DNA of 64,000 nucleotides from Prorocentrum cordatum (lineage: Eukaryota > Sar > Dinophyceae > Prorocentrales > Prorocentraceae). A program made the translations under genes and the position numbers. The first letter of the stretch is position 1, and the number at the start of each line of letters is the position of its first letter. The notes below the pieces were generated by a model. It saw only the letters and a list, made by a program, of their open reading frames with translations, made no database searches and had not been told where the DNA came from. Location: contig CAUYUJ010016059.1 of the NCBI GenBank assembly GCA_963575745.1, positions 1,798,849-1,862,848 of the forward strand. The letters are read 5' to 3'. Shown here one piece after another: positions 33,236 to 44,110 of this stretch.

Positions 33236-33258
33236 TTTTGGATATCGGAGCATCTGGG
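33229..33258 (-). repeat. Right terminal inverted repeat of the 21-kb transposon
   Basis: Reverse complement of 12260-12289 with two mismatches; followed by TC (33259-33260). Confidence 0.92.
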
Positions 33259-33260
33259 TC

Positions 33261-33266
33261 AGGCAG
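33261..33266 (+). repeat. 6-bp target-site duplication AGGCAG (right)
   Basis: The second copy of the duplication at 12086-12091. The RT frame resumes immediately after it at 33267. Confidence 0.75.
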
Positions 33267-34618
33267 GAAGCTGCGGCGGGAGGCTTTGCCGATGAGGGCT
33301 TAACCCTTGAGACTGGAGGCGAGGACCTGCCGGACGCATACAGGTCCGTGCCGGTCAATCCCGCGCAGCTGCGATTTAACGTCATTGCGGCGCGGGAACC
33401 GCGCAGCGGGGAGTGGCGATACTTGACTGCATTCGCCATGCTGTTCGGCTTGTCGTCGAGTGTTATGAATTTCATGCGGTGGTCTGCCTTTCTGGAAGCC
33501 GCTGCCAGGCGCGTGGCGGCATTGTTGCACACAATGTATGTCGATGATGGCAGTCTTGGGGACCTCGGATTGGCGAAAGGCTCGGGACAGGCTTTACTCA
33601 ACGTCTTGTTTTCGGAGTTGGGTACCCCGAATGCCAGCGCGAAGCAGCAGCGCATGGCCGCCACTGGGGCATTCTTGGGAGTCGATCACGACGTGTCTCG
33701 GGTTTTTGAAGGCAGAGGGGTGGTCTCCTTTTGGCCGAAGGCCAGCATGATTGACAAAATCAAAGGCCTGCTCGCGGAGCACCGTGCGCGGAACAGCCTG
33801 ACACCAGCGGAGGCCTCGAAGCTCCGGGGCATTCTGCAGTGGTCGTCCTCCGCGATGTTCAACGGCGTCGGCAGCGCCGCGATGGCGCCGCTGAAGCAGA
33901 GGCAGTACACTGACGCGCCTCCGTGGGCGTTATCCCACGCGATTCGGCGGTGCTTCGATTACTTCGAATTTGTAATAGACCTTGCCCCGAAGAGAAGCGT
34001 CGACGTGAGCCCGCCCTCGTGTCCGCTGATTGTGATCGCAAGCGACGCGCGGGCTGACGGGGCGACCGCGCCCACAGGCGGCTACCTCCTGGTCGATTGC
34101 TTGACAGGGGAGCGTGTGGGAGGATGGTGTGTATTCGACGATGCCATACTCGCGGAGTGGGGTTTCTCGCCGGCGGACCGGGAGAGGGGCGCGAATCCGA
34201 TCGCCCTCTGTGAGGGGGCCATGGTCCCCATTGTCCTGGCGCAAGAGGCGCGGAGGTGCCGAGGGAGGCGCATCCTGTGGGTGCTTGACAACACGAGCGC
34301 TCTCCACAGCTTCGTGAGTGGCAGGTGCGACCATGCTACCCTGGACCGGAGCGTCAAGCTTATGAATTTCTTCAAGGCGCGCGCCGCGAGGGCAAATCGC
34401 GGGGGGACGCGCCGTGCAGCGTGTCGCGCCAGTTTCACTGCGACATGTCCACCTGGCTCGAGTGGGTAGACTCGAAAAGCAACTGGTCGGACGGGATCTC
34501 ACGGCGCGCCGTGCGCGCGCGGGGGCGGCCTTCCCCCGAGTCGTCCACTCGCGCGGTGCCAGGCGGCTCGGCGAGGATAGCTTCGCCCGGGAGAATGGTT
34601 TTCGTACCGGCGAGGTGA
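33267..34618 (+). pseudogene. RT-RNase H ORF, 3' part (palm, thumb, RNase H), frameshifted
   Basis: This continues the broken RT. Motif A is GGEDLPDAYRSVPV (33315-33356), followed by LTAFAMLFGLSSS, motif C MYVDDG (33535-33552), thumb-like LRGILQWSSSAMFNG and RNase H blocks SDARADGATAPTGGY (about 34040) and WVLDNTSALHSF (about 34280). The first frame stops at 34469. The conserved RNase H C-terminal block, STWLEWVDSKSNWSDGISRR, lies in the neighbouring frame (34445-34504). A frameshift must therefore fall between about 34376 and 34430, probably at the GGGGGG run 34401-34406. No ATG opens this half; it depends on the part at 11069-12091. Confidence 0.82.
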
Positions 34619-34923
34619 GAGTGGACCCGGCCGCGTGGCGCGGGTGCTTACTAGACGCGTGGCGTTGGGTGCTACGGCGCGCGGAAGGCGCGATCCGCGA
34701 GGGCAATTCGCGGGGGGTGGGCCGCGGCGTGCAGCGTGCCGCGCCAGGCTCAGTGGATTCGCCGTAAAGAAGGAGTCCGCGCAGGAGAGGTGAGCGCGGG
34801 CCCAGCCGCGGGGCACGGGCATGCCTCAGACACGGGGCGCCGTGTACATCGACGCGCGATTGCGGAGCGGCGTCGGACCCAGAACAGCGTTGGGGGTGCA
34901 GAAACGCGGAGCCAGAGCAGCGT
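34619..34923 (+). other. Spacer between RNase H and B1
   Basis: GC-rich retroelement 3' region; a short open stretch contains WRGCLLDAWRWVLRRAEGA but nothing recognisable. Confidence 0.5.
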
Positions 34924-35259
34924 TGGGGAGAGCGGCATTACTGGCGAGCCACGCCAGGGTCTTGCCTTCTTCACGCAGGTGTTCCATTCGGGGGGTTTGG
35001 TCACCCCAAGGTCGTTCTGCACCCCCGGAGCACCGTTACACTTTCTGGGGTCGGGGGACGGGGTATGGGTTGGGGGAATGGGTGGGAGGATGGGGCCGTC
35101 GCGCGCCGTGTTCGCAGGTGGAGCGCGCGCGCGCGCGCGGAGGAGCGGGCCGCCCGCGTGCGCTTCGCGCCGCGGCGGGGCGCGTGCGATTCGCGGCGCG
35201 CGAAAGTTGCCAGGGGCCGCGCAGGGCGCGGCGCGGGGAATAGGCTGTCGGTGATTATG
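34924..35259 (+). repeat. B1 split direct repeat of the YR retrotransposon
   Basis: 336 bp nearly identical to 35767-36099 (B2). They differ by one extra G, a two-base change in a GC dinucleotide run and one substitution. It directly abuts A2. Confidence 0.92.
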
Positions 35260-35416
35260 CGTTGACTTTAGGCTCGGGGAGGCTCGGGTCAGGGAACCAT
35301 AATCATGACAGAAGGGGACGCCCGCGCGCGCTCGCAGGGACTGCGCGCATCAGAGCGCGCAATTGGATCGTGCGAGCAAAGCGCGTTGGCGACAGCGGTT
35401 GCTGTTGGTTTGTTTC
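35259..35416 (+). repeat. A2 split direct repeat of the YR retrotransposon
   Basis: 158 bp identical to A1 (6583-6740). The B1/A2 boundary shares a single G. Confidence 0.92.
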
Positions 35417-35766
35417 CCACCCACCACACCCTGGGCCCCGGTGGGGTTACCGGGGAGAATTTGGGATGGGCGCCGGCGTGGACTTCGCCGTGCAAGAGGC
35501 GATGCGCACCGGCTGCGAGGGGTCCTGCCTCGGGTCGGCCGAACGTGTGCGTCGCAGGTGCGAGAACGCCGCGCAGGTCAGCGCGTGCGGGGAGGGGGCC
35601 TTCCTTCCCTGGTGGCCGCTGGCAGCGGTCGCATCACCAGGTGTAACGTCTGACAGGTGCGCGACATGTTTTGCGCGCGCGAACACGCCCGCCGTATCCC
35701 GACCCCCGGCGGGGTGCTCGGGTCGGCGAGGGCGGCGCCGGACGCCGGCAGTGTTCGCTTTCCCCG
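35417..35766 (+). other. 350-bp segment between A2 and B2
   Basis: Unique within the window. It reads GC-rich in all frames with no recognisable protein. Its presence between A2 and B2 should be compared with other family copies. Confidence 0.6.
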
Positions 35767-36099
35767 TGGGGAGAGCGGCATTACTGGCGAGCCACGCCAG
35801 GGTCTTGCCTTCTTCACGCAGGTGTTCCATTCGGGGGGTTTGGTCACCCCAAGGTCGTTCTGCACCCCCGGAGCACCGTTACACTTTCTGGGGTCGGGGG
35901 ACGGGGTATGGGTTGGGGGAATGGGTGGAGGATGGGGCCGTCGCGCGCCGTGTTCGCAGGTGGAGCGCGCGCGCGCGCGGAGGAGCGGGCCGCCCGCGCG
36001 CGCTTCGCGCCGCGGCGGGGCGCGTGCGATTCGCGGCGCGCGAAAGTTGCCAGGGGCCGCGCAGGGCGCGGCGCGGGGAATAGGCTGTCGGTGATTATG
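35767..36099 (+). repeat. B2 split direct repeat; right end of the YR retrotransposon
   Basis: 333 bp matching B1; the match ends at GTGATTATG. No target duplication flanks the element, as expected for recombinase-mediated integration. Confidence 0.9.
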
Positions 36100-36760
36100 G
36101 GGCTGGCGGGAGGCGGCGCTCTGGAGTAAGGCGGCCCAGGGCCCGTGTTTTTTGTGGCCCGCGGAACTAGAGAGCTGTTTTATCCTTTGGCGATATAACG
36201 GTGGTGACCGGGGGGAAGGGCGGGAGGGGGAGAGGGCCGGTTTCGTCAGGGGCCGGTGACGGGCGTTCTCGCGAACAAAAACAGGATTGTATTTGCGGTG
36301 CACGGTGGGCCCGCGTACTTCCTGCCTGGGGTGCACGATTGGCTCATGGCCCAATGTTTCCCCGACTTTCAGAGCAGACCAATATTGCCTGATCTTGTGG
36401 CGTCTGCTATCCGATGGACAGACACAGCGGCTAAACAGAATGCGAAGGTCACCTCAAGAGGTGCGTGGGAAGACGACTCCTTACTCGCTCGCTTTGCATT
36501 GCACGTCTCTCCCGATCTCGGACCGGCGAGCGCGCGCGCGCGCTCGCGCTCGCCGTGTCGAGAAAAGGCCCAGGCCACTGCACTTGGTGGCCTCCGCTCT
36601 TGATCCTGCTCACTCCTGCTTGTCATCCTGCTGCTGTGAGATTGCAGTTTTCGTTTTCATTCTCTTGCGCGTAACAGTCGCTACCTGCCCCCCTCCTCGG
36701 ATAAGGGTTATGATCGTGCGTAGTGGGGGTGCCTGTACCCCCCCCCCCCCCCTCAGACAT
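36100..36760. other. Right flank of retroelement; one weak ORF
   Basis: A plus-strand frame at 36256-36603 (115 codons) has a fairly protein-like middle (FLPGVHDWLMAQCFPDF, LPDLVASAIRWTDTAAKQNA) but no homology I recognise. It could be an exon remnant. Otherwise nothing is seen. Confidence 0.3.
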
Positions 36761-36761
36761 A

Positions 36762-37720
<959 letters not shown>

Positions 37721-37723
37721 GGC

Positions 37724-37862
37724 GCCTACGGCGAATCACCGCCGCCCCCGCTTTTCTAGAATCGCCCATGTGGCCGAGCGATGTGGCAAAAGCTCTGCCA
37801 AGGTATCGGACCATGTGTTCCCCCAACTGTTGTGGAAACCCTTCGGGGAACACATGGGGGAG
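37724..37862. repeat. Dispersed hairpin-repeat family, copy 1 (truncated)
   Basis: Shares CGCCTACGGCGAATCACCGC, CATGTGGCCGAG.GTTGG-like and ATCGGACCATGTG.TCCCC blocks with copies at 43925-44110 and 45175-45370. The left half of the hairpin is missing. Confidence 0.75.
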
Positions 37863-37899
37863 GATGGCGGGGAAAATCAAGAGGGCACGGAGCAGGAGG

Positions 37900-39740
37900 T
37901 GGAGGATGATGATGCCCGCGGGGTGAGGCGGACCGCGTCAAGCCACGGCCACCCCTGCGAGGCGCGCGCCCCACGCGCGCCCGCGCCTCGGCGCAGCTAC
38001 GCACCCGAGGCTGTCGGCTGGGCCTCACCCCGCGCGGCCCGCAGCAGCCTCGCCACCTTGGCCGCCAAGCCTGGCGAGCTGCTGCGCTCCCGCGCGCCGC
38101 GCCGCGGCCTCGGCCAGCCGCCTCCGCCGCCCGCAGCCCCTGCTTCGCTTCGAGCAGCAGAGTCACCTGCGGGCGGCATCCTCTCCTCCTGCAGCCCGCT
38201 CTCCATGGCCACGTGGTCGCCGCCCGCAGCCCCTGCTTCGCATCGAGCAGCAGGTTCCCCTGCGGGCGGCTGGACCTCCTCCTGCGGCCTGACCTCTGTG
38301 GCCTCGCGCGGCTGGGACGGTCCGCCGCCACTGCCACCTGCAACCACCTCGTCTCCTGCCTGTGCAGGGCCCGCCACAGGCCGCTGCCGCTCGTCCTGCT
38401 GCTTGGCCACCTTGGCCACACGCCTCGGCGACTGCGAGGGCGGCGTCAGCTCGGCCAGCCTCGGTGAGCTGCTGCGCACTCGCGCACGGCGCCGCGCGCC
38501 TGGCCTTCCGCCGCCGCCCGCAGCCCCTGCCTCTCCTCGTGCCGCGGCGTGGCGCACCGCGGCTGCACGCCTGCCGCCGGCTCGCCCGCTCGGGCCAGCC
38601 GCTGCGCTGCAGTCCTCCGCTTCGTCCGCCAGCACCTGGACTCCGCTGGCCACGCGTGGCTGGGGCGGTCCGCCGCCGCTGCCACCTGCTGCCACCTCGT
38701 CTCAGGCCGCTGGCTGCCCTCCTGCCGCCTGGCTGCCTCGGCCGCCGTCCTCAGCGCCAGCGAGGGCGGCGTCGGAGCGTCCTGCCTCGGCGAGCTGCTG
38801 CGCACACCCGCGCGGCGCCGCGGGCCTGGCCCGCCGCCGCCGCCTGCAGGCTCTGCCTCTCCTCTTGCGGCCTCCTGGCGCGTTGCGGCTGCACGCCCTC
38901 CGTCAGCTCGCCCTCTCGGGCCAGCCGCACTGCGGTAGCCCCCGTGGGTCAGGGGGCGCAGCAAGCCCGCGCCCTCACCGCCACCTGGAGCTCCTCCTGG
39001 CTTGCGCAAGGCGTGGCCGTCCTCCTCCCCCGCGACGTCCTGCGGCGACTGGCCTCTCACCTCCTGCGCGTCGTCCGCCATCATCGGCGGGGGCGGACCG
39101 CCGCCGCTGCCACCTGTGGCCACCTCGTCTCCTCCCTCTGCAGGGCCCGCCTCGCGCTGGGGCCTGCTGCGGTCTAACCCCTCACCGCGCGGGGAGCCGC
39201 CGAGTCTCGCACTGTCCGCATCCACAATGCTGCTGCCCACTGGCACGGGCATGGTCCCTCGCCTATGCCACTCTCTGTGTTCGCGGTTCACGTGGTATCC
39301 GCGGGCCAAGCCCTCCCCCTCGCGTTCAGTCTGACGGTTTCCCAGGGTATGGGTCCGCTCTGTTAGTTGCGAGGTCCTGTCTACCACACTGTTGGTCAAA
39401 AGATCCGCGTCATGCTCACTGGGCTCGTCAGGGACCTCAGCTCGTCCTCTCAGGCCAGCCGCTGCTCTGGAGCCCTCAGGGGTCAGGGGACGCAGCGCGC
39501 CCGCATCCTCCCCTGCCCCACCACCTGGAGCTCCTCCTGGCGGCCTCAAGGAGTGGCCGTCCTCCTCTTCCGCGCTGTCCCGCGGCGACTGCCCTCTCCT
39601 CTCCTGCACGTCGTCCGCCAGCACCGTGATGTTGACTGCCACCTCCCTGACCACCTTCGGAGCCAGCCCCTTCCTCAGTCTCGCGACTGCAGCGGCACCT
39701 GCAGCCGACGGGACACTCCTGCACTCGAGGTGGAAGGAGC
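37900..39740 (-). repeat. Degenerate 250-300-bp tandem repeat overlapping the LINE 3' end
   Basis: Blocks such as GGCGGTCCGCCGCCGCTGCC, CTCCTGCGGCCT-like and GAGCTGCTGCGC recur at about 38060, 38320, 38450, 38660, 38800, 39090 and 39600. On the minus strand two copies encode ADDVQERRGQSPRDSAEEED and ADDAQEVRGQSPQDVAGEED. It looks like expansion of the 3' coding or untranslated region of the LINE-type element. Confidence 0.7.
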
Positions 39741-42440
39741 TCGCTCTGGCCGCGCCTGTGAAGCCGCACGCCCTGCAAGCGACCAGCGGCATCCTGCGCA
39801 CCAGCATCCTCCACTCCACAGGCGCCAGGAGCACCAGGTCGTGCGACGCCCTCTGCTGCGCCTTCAGCCTGTTGTTGGCCCTGATCGCCTCGGCGACGAT
39901 GCTGCCAGGGCACTCACCTGATCTGCCTGACCATCTGCAGACCTCGCACCAGGGACGCTGGCCAGGCGGCCTCCGCCAGACGCAGGCCATCCTCGCCGCT
40001 GGCTCCTTGCGCACTGGCAGGGCTCGCCGCACCTTGGTCTTGCCGTGCGTGGTGTCGCTGCCGTCGACCCAGCTGCCGACAGCCGCGCACCACATGGCTG
40101 CTCGTTCAACCACGTCACGGCTCCTCTCCAGGCGCTCTCTGTCCCTCGTGGGGAGGCGCCCGCTGGCCGCCGCTGCCCTTGCCGCCCTGTCAGCCAGTCG
40201 GTTGCCGTACCAATCTCTGTACAGCACCTCGCCTGCCGCCACCTGCCGCCGCGTACTGTGGCTGGGCATCCACCTGAGGCTGACCTCTTGCCCGAGACCT
40301 CCTCGCTCGTCCAGCAGGTCCCAAGCTCGCCTCCACAGGTGCGCCCACGTGTACGCGTAGCCCGTGGTGCCTACCCTGCCGACCTTGTAGAAGCCGTCGT
40401 AGACGTACTTGGAGTCGACCACCAGCACCGTGATCCCTTGACCAAACCTGAGCGCCATGATCACCGCCGTGAGCTCCCCGCCATTGATGTCCACGCAGTG
40501 GCCCTCCATCTGGCCAGCGATGGAGGCCTTGTAGCCGTCGCAGTGCGCCTGCAGCGCCACCACACTCCAGCCAACTGCCGCCACCTCCTCGTAGTCCGCC
40601 TCGAACGCCGAGCCGTCGAGAAACAGCTCGCCTTCAGGAAGGGTGCCTCCTTCATGGTCGCCCTTCCAGCACACGTCGCTGCACACTGGCGGGCGGCGGA
40701 TGCCCCGTGGTGTCGGCCACAGGCACCTCTCCAGCAGCAACTGCACCTCAGGCCTCCCGCCCTGCCTTCGGAGACCTGCCAAGTCCTCTGGGACGGTCAG
40801 CACCTCACTCCAGCACGGGCAGTCGAAGTGCCTGTGCATCAGCGTGCCCCTGGCGCCACACCTCAGGCACCCAGCACTGGGCGCCAGCCCCTTCTCCTCC
40901 TTACGCGCCTGAGTCCACTGCCCGTCGATGATGAGGGACCTCAGGTAGGCCTGCTCACGCGCCGTCAACCGAACTCTGGTGCGAGGTGCTCCCTCCTCAC
41001 GGCGTGGCTCGTTGGCTTTCCTGGCACAGCCAGAGGACGTGAGCCTGACCAGGGGCTCCAGCTCGCCGCCACCAGCCAAGTGCGCGCAACCTGGGGCTTT
41101 GCTGACCTGCCTCCACTGCCAGCGCTGCACTGCTCTCCTCATCAGCTTGGCCACGACCCACGGCGCGCAGTCGAAGGGCGCGATGGCCTCGCCGTCGTCC
41201 ATGACCCAGCGGTTGGCGGCGACGACGTCCCATCCGATCCTCCTGAGGGAGAGCACCGTCGCCGCGCACGGGCCCTGCACGTGCACCCAGGACACGGGCC
41301 GCTTGTCCTCTAGGCCCTGCCACACCATGTGCATCGGCACCCACTGCTCCCAGACCGCACGCAGCAACATCAGCACCGGCTTGCAGGTCGCGTCGTAGAT
41401 CGGGTCAAGGCCTGCCTGGAGCATGAGCCCGAGCGACCTGGACTTGCTCGCCGTGGTGCTGGAGACCGCGACGAACGTGAGGGTCCTGGCGCGGTCCAGC
41501 TCCCCTTCCGTGCAGCCCGTGATGGCCGTGCCGTACCCGATGCATGGGTGCAGCCCCGTCTTCACGATCCTCTTGGTGGCCTTCCGCTTGGTCTTGACCA
41601 CCTGCAGCACTTTGATCCTGCGCAGTCTGCCTCTCGCCTGCGCCATCCTGTCGTGGCGAACAGCCCGTCCTATCCTCTTGCCCCCACTGAAGTCGACCCC
41701 CAAGTTCCTCTCCTGCCCCGTGGCGCGCACCCCCAGCGGCTTCATCAGGCGCTTCTCGAGCTCCTGCCTCGCTGCTGGCACGTTCGCTAGCGCCCTGGAT
41801 TTCTTCGCCGCGATCTCCAGGTCGGCCTCGCCGAGCAGTACCTTGAGATGTCTGGCCGCCAGCGTGAGGTCATTGACTGTCCGCCTGAAGCCGCCCACCC
41901 TCTTCAAGATGATGTCATCCACGACCACCGACATCGCCAGCGTGGGCACCAGCTCCTGAAGCTTGTCCAGCGGCTCCAGCAGCAGCATCTTGAGCATGAG
42001 CGTCGCCAGCCCGTCTCCAGGCAGCACCGCCTGCTCGGTGCAGATGGCGTTGCTGACGGCTTCGTCCCGCGCCAGCCACCTGGGCGCTCGATACAAGCTC
42101 ACCTGCAACTTGAGCTGCCAGAGCGGGAAGCCCGTCCGCTGGGCGGCCTGGATGAGGCGCCCATGCTGCACCTGCTCGTACGCCTTGAGCAGGTCCAGGA
42201 GGATGAGGGCCGCGACCCAGCTGGATGCATCGCCAGCTTCGCGCCCCTTCGCTGTCGCCCACTCGCACTCCACGGCCTGCTGCCAGACCGCCCTCTCGCA
42301 GCCTCTGCCGCGCGCCGCCCAGAAGAACGGCCGATCATTCCTGCGCTCCCACTCCTCCGCCAGAGGCTTGCGTAACCTCGTCTGCACCCTCGCGAGGACG
42401 TGCACGATGGCCACAGGGCGCACGCCGCCCAGCCTCTTGG
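38446..42440 (-). CDS. LINE-type reverse transcriptase-RNase H, 5'-truncated
   Basis: The open frame runs from 42861 to 38446, but the first ~140 residues are translated satellite, so genuine sequence starts near 42440 (KRLGGVRPVAIVHVL). RT motifs are motif A LILLDLLKAYEQVQH (about 42210), motif B VLPGDGLATLMLK and motif C MSVVVDDII (about 41915-41935), with Val in place of the usual Tyr/Phe/Ala of xADD. A Cys-rich patch (GCLRCGARGTLMHRHFDCPC, about 40800-40880) precedes RNase H: FLDGSAF, INGGELTAVIMAL, VVDSKYVYDGF and MPSHST/NRLADRAARAAA. The catalytic D-E-D-D/H set appears present. After RNase H lie basic and Cys-containing stretches, then low-complexity repeats. No endonuclease domain is seen, consistent with 5' truncation. 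The frame is intact. Confidence 0.78.
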
Positions 42441-42447
42441 CCAGCAG

Positions 42448-42490
42448 GAGGTGGAGGAGGTGGAGGAGGAGGAGGAGGAGGAGGAGAGGA
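42448..42490. repeat. GGA tract at the LINE/satellite junction
   Basis: GGTGGAGGAGG repeats mark the point where the RT coding sequence meets the 21-bp satellite. Confidence 0.8.
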
Positions 42491-43924
42491 CATCTTGGGA
42501 GCCTCTGGGGACACTCTTGGGGCCTCCTGGGAGCTTCCTGGGAGCCTCTTGGACCTTTGGGGGCTTCTCGGGGGCCTCTTTGGCCGTCTTGGTGGGATCC
42601 TGGCCCGTCTGACGCCGGCGGAAGCCGTCTTGGCGGCCTCTTTGGGGCCTTCTTGTGGCCCTCTTGGGGTGCTCCAGGGCCGTCTTGGAGGCAATCTTGG
42701 GCGTCTTGGAGGTCTCTTGGGCCGCCTTGGGGGCCGTATTGGGGACCTTCTTGTTGCCTCTTGGGCCGTTTTGGGGCCCTCTTGGAGACCTCTTGGGCGA
42801 TCTTTGGCGGCTCCTGGGTCGTCCCGGGCCGTCGGAAAGCCGAAACAAACAAATGCCGCAATCCTTCAAAAATTCTTGGGAAATCAGTGATGTTAGCCTT
42901 TTCGGGCCAGCCCTCTTGGAGGCCTCTTGGGCCATCTTAGGGCCATCTTCGGCCGTCTTGGTGGGCTCCTGGCCTGTCTGACGCCGTCGGAAGCCGTTTG
43001 GGGGGCCTCCATGGGCCGACTTGGGGCCCTCTTGGAATGCTCCTGGGCCGTGTTGAAGGCCATTTGGGGCGTCTTGGAGGCCTCTTAGGCCGTCTTGGGG
43101 GCATCTTGGGACCGTCTTGGGGGCCTCTTGGGCCGTTCTGGGGCCATCTTGGAGGCCTCTTGGGCGATCTTGGGGCGATCGTTGGGGGCTCTTGGGCCAT
43201 CTCGGGCCGTCGGAAGGCCGAAAAGAAGCAAATTGCAAAATCCTTCAAAAACCTAGACAATCAGTGATTCTTCTTATGGCCGTCCTGGAGGCCCTCTTTT
43301 TTGAGGCATCTTGTGCCGTCTTGGGCCAGCTTAGAGCCTACTTCGGCCATCTTGGTGGGCTCCTGGCCCGTCTGACGCCGTCGGAAGCCGTCTTGGGGGC
43401 CTCTCTGGGCCGTCTTGTGGCCCTCTCGGGGTGCTGCAGGGCCGTTTTGGAAGCCATCTTGGGCGTCTTGGAGGCCCATTGGGTCGTCTTCGTGCCCTCT
43501 TGGGGGCCTCTTGGGCAGTCCTGAGGCGGCCTCCTGGGCGCGCTGGGGGCGACCTTGGGGGCCTCTGAGGCCGTCTGAGGTCGTCGGAAGGCCGAAAACA
43601 TTCCAAAACCAATGGAACATCAATGATTTTAGCCTCTTCGGGCCCTGCTGGAGGACCTCTCCGAGGCCTCTTGGGCCGTCTTGGAGGCCTCTTGGGCACC
43701 TCTTGGGCCGTCTTGGAGGTTTCTTGGGCGGACTTGGAGGCATCTTGGACTCTCTTGGGCCGTCTTGGAGGCCATCTTGGACCATCTTGGGCAAACTTGG
43801 AGGCCATCTTGGAAGCCATCTGGGAGCCATCTGGAGCAGGAAACCCTTTGCGACCACCTGTTACGCATCTCCGACGGGACAGGCCGAAACCCAGGGAGAG
43901 TTAGAACCAAAACCAAAACCGAAA

Positions 43925-44110
43925 GGGTCTAGCATGCCGGGCACCCCTGTGATGAATCAACAGGGGGCGGCGGATCGAAGACGCCTACGGCGAATCACCG
44001 CCGCCCCCTGCCCTTTGGGGAAGCGCCTATGTGGCCGAGAGTTGGGCTAGAGCTTGGCCAAGCTGTCGGACCATGAGTTCCCCGAGTCGGTTTGGAAAGC
44101 TGTCGGGGCA
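43925..44110. repeat. Dispersed hairpin-repeat family, copy 2
   Basis: Includes a palindrome with arms CAGGGGGCGGCGG and CCGCCGCCCCCTG (about 43960-44012) around GACGCCTACGGCG, followed by TATGTGGCCGAGAGTTGG and TCGGACCATGAGTTCCCCGA. A 5' GAACCAAAACC precedes it. Confidence 0.82.

Larger units (their letters stand above)
12260..33258 (-). mobile_element. 21-kb DNA transposon with TIRs and three spliced genes
   Basis: The ends are 30-bp inverted repeats starting CCCAGATGCTCCGATA and ending AAAAAATGGG, with two mismatches. TC at 12258-12259 and 33259-33260 is the apparent 2-bp target duplication. Both ends have arrays of AAAATGGG-type subterminal repeats. All plausible coding exons are on the minus strand and form three genes, the last a five-exon transposase-like gene with an open joined frame. 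The element splits the RT gene of the YR retrotransposon. The superfamily is not assigned: the 2-bp duplication and subterminal repeats recall CACTA-like elements, but the terminus is not CACTA and the transposase is divergent. Confidence 0.85.
6583..36099 (+). mobile_element. Tyrosine-recombinase retrotransposon (DIRS/Ngaro-like), interrupted
   Basis: The element is bounded by split direct repeats in the order A1, coding region, B1, A2, B2, the arrangement known for YR retrotransposons of the PAT/Ngaro type. The B1-A2 junction is what a circular intermediate would contain. On the plus strand it carries a YR ORF, a Gag-like ORF with a Cys/His-rich C-terminus, and an RT-RNase H ORF. Subtracting the 20,999-bp transposon, the 168-bp inverted-repeat element and their target duplications leaves about 8.3 kb. 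The YR-first gene order is unusual. Ends were set from repeat boundaries: A1 begins GCGTTGAC and B2 ends GGTGATTATG. Two frameshifts and the insertions make this copy non-functional as written. Confidence 0.85.

Noticed and set aside
12260-33258. Polinton/Maverick or giant-virus insertion as an explanation for the 21-kb element
   Set aside because: I see no protein-primed polymerase, packaging ATPase, capsid or retroviral-type integrase blocks; the genes are intron-rich and the TIRs are only 30 bp.
42440-42861. N-terminal 140 residues of the LINE frame as a real domain
   Set aside because: They are translated 21-bp satellite and GGA repeat, the same as many non-coding copies nearby.
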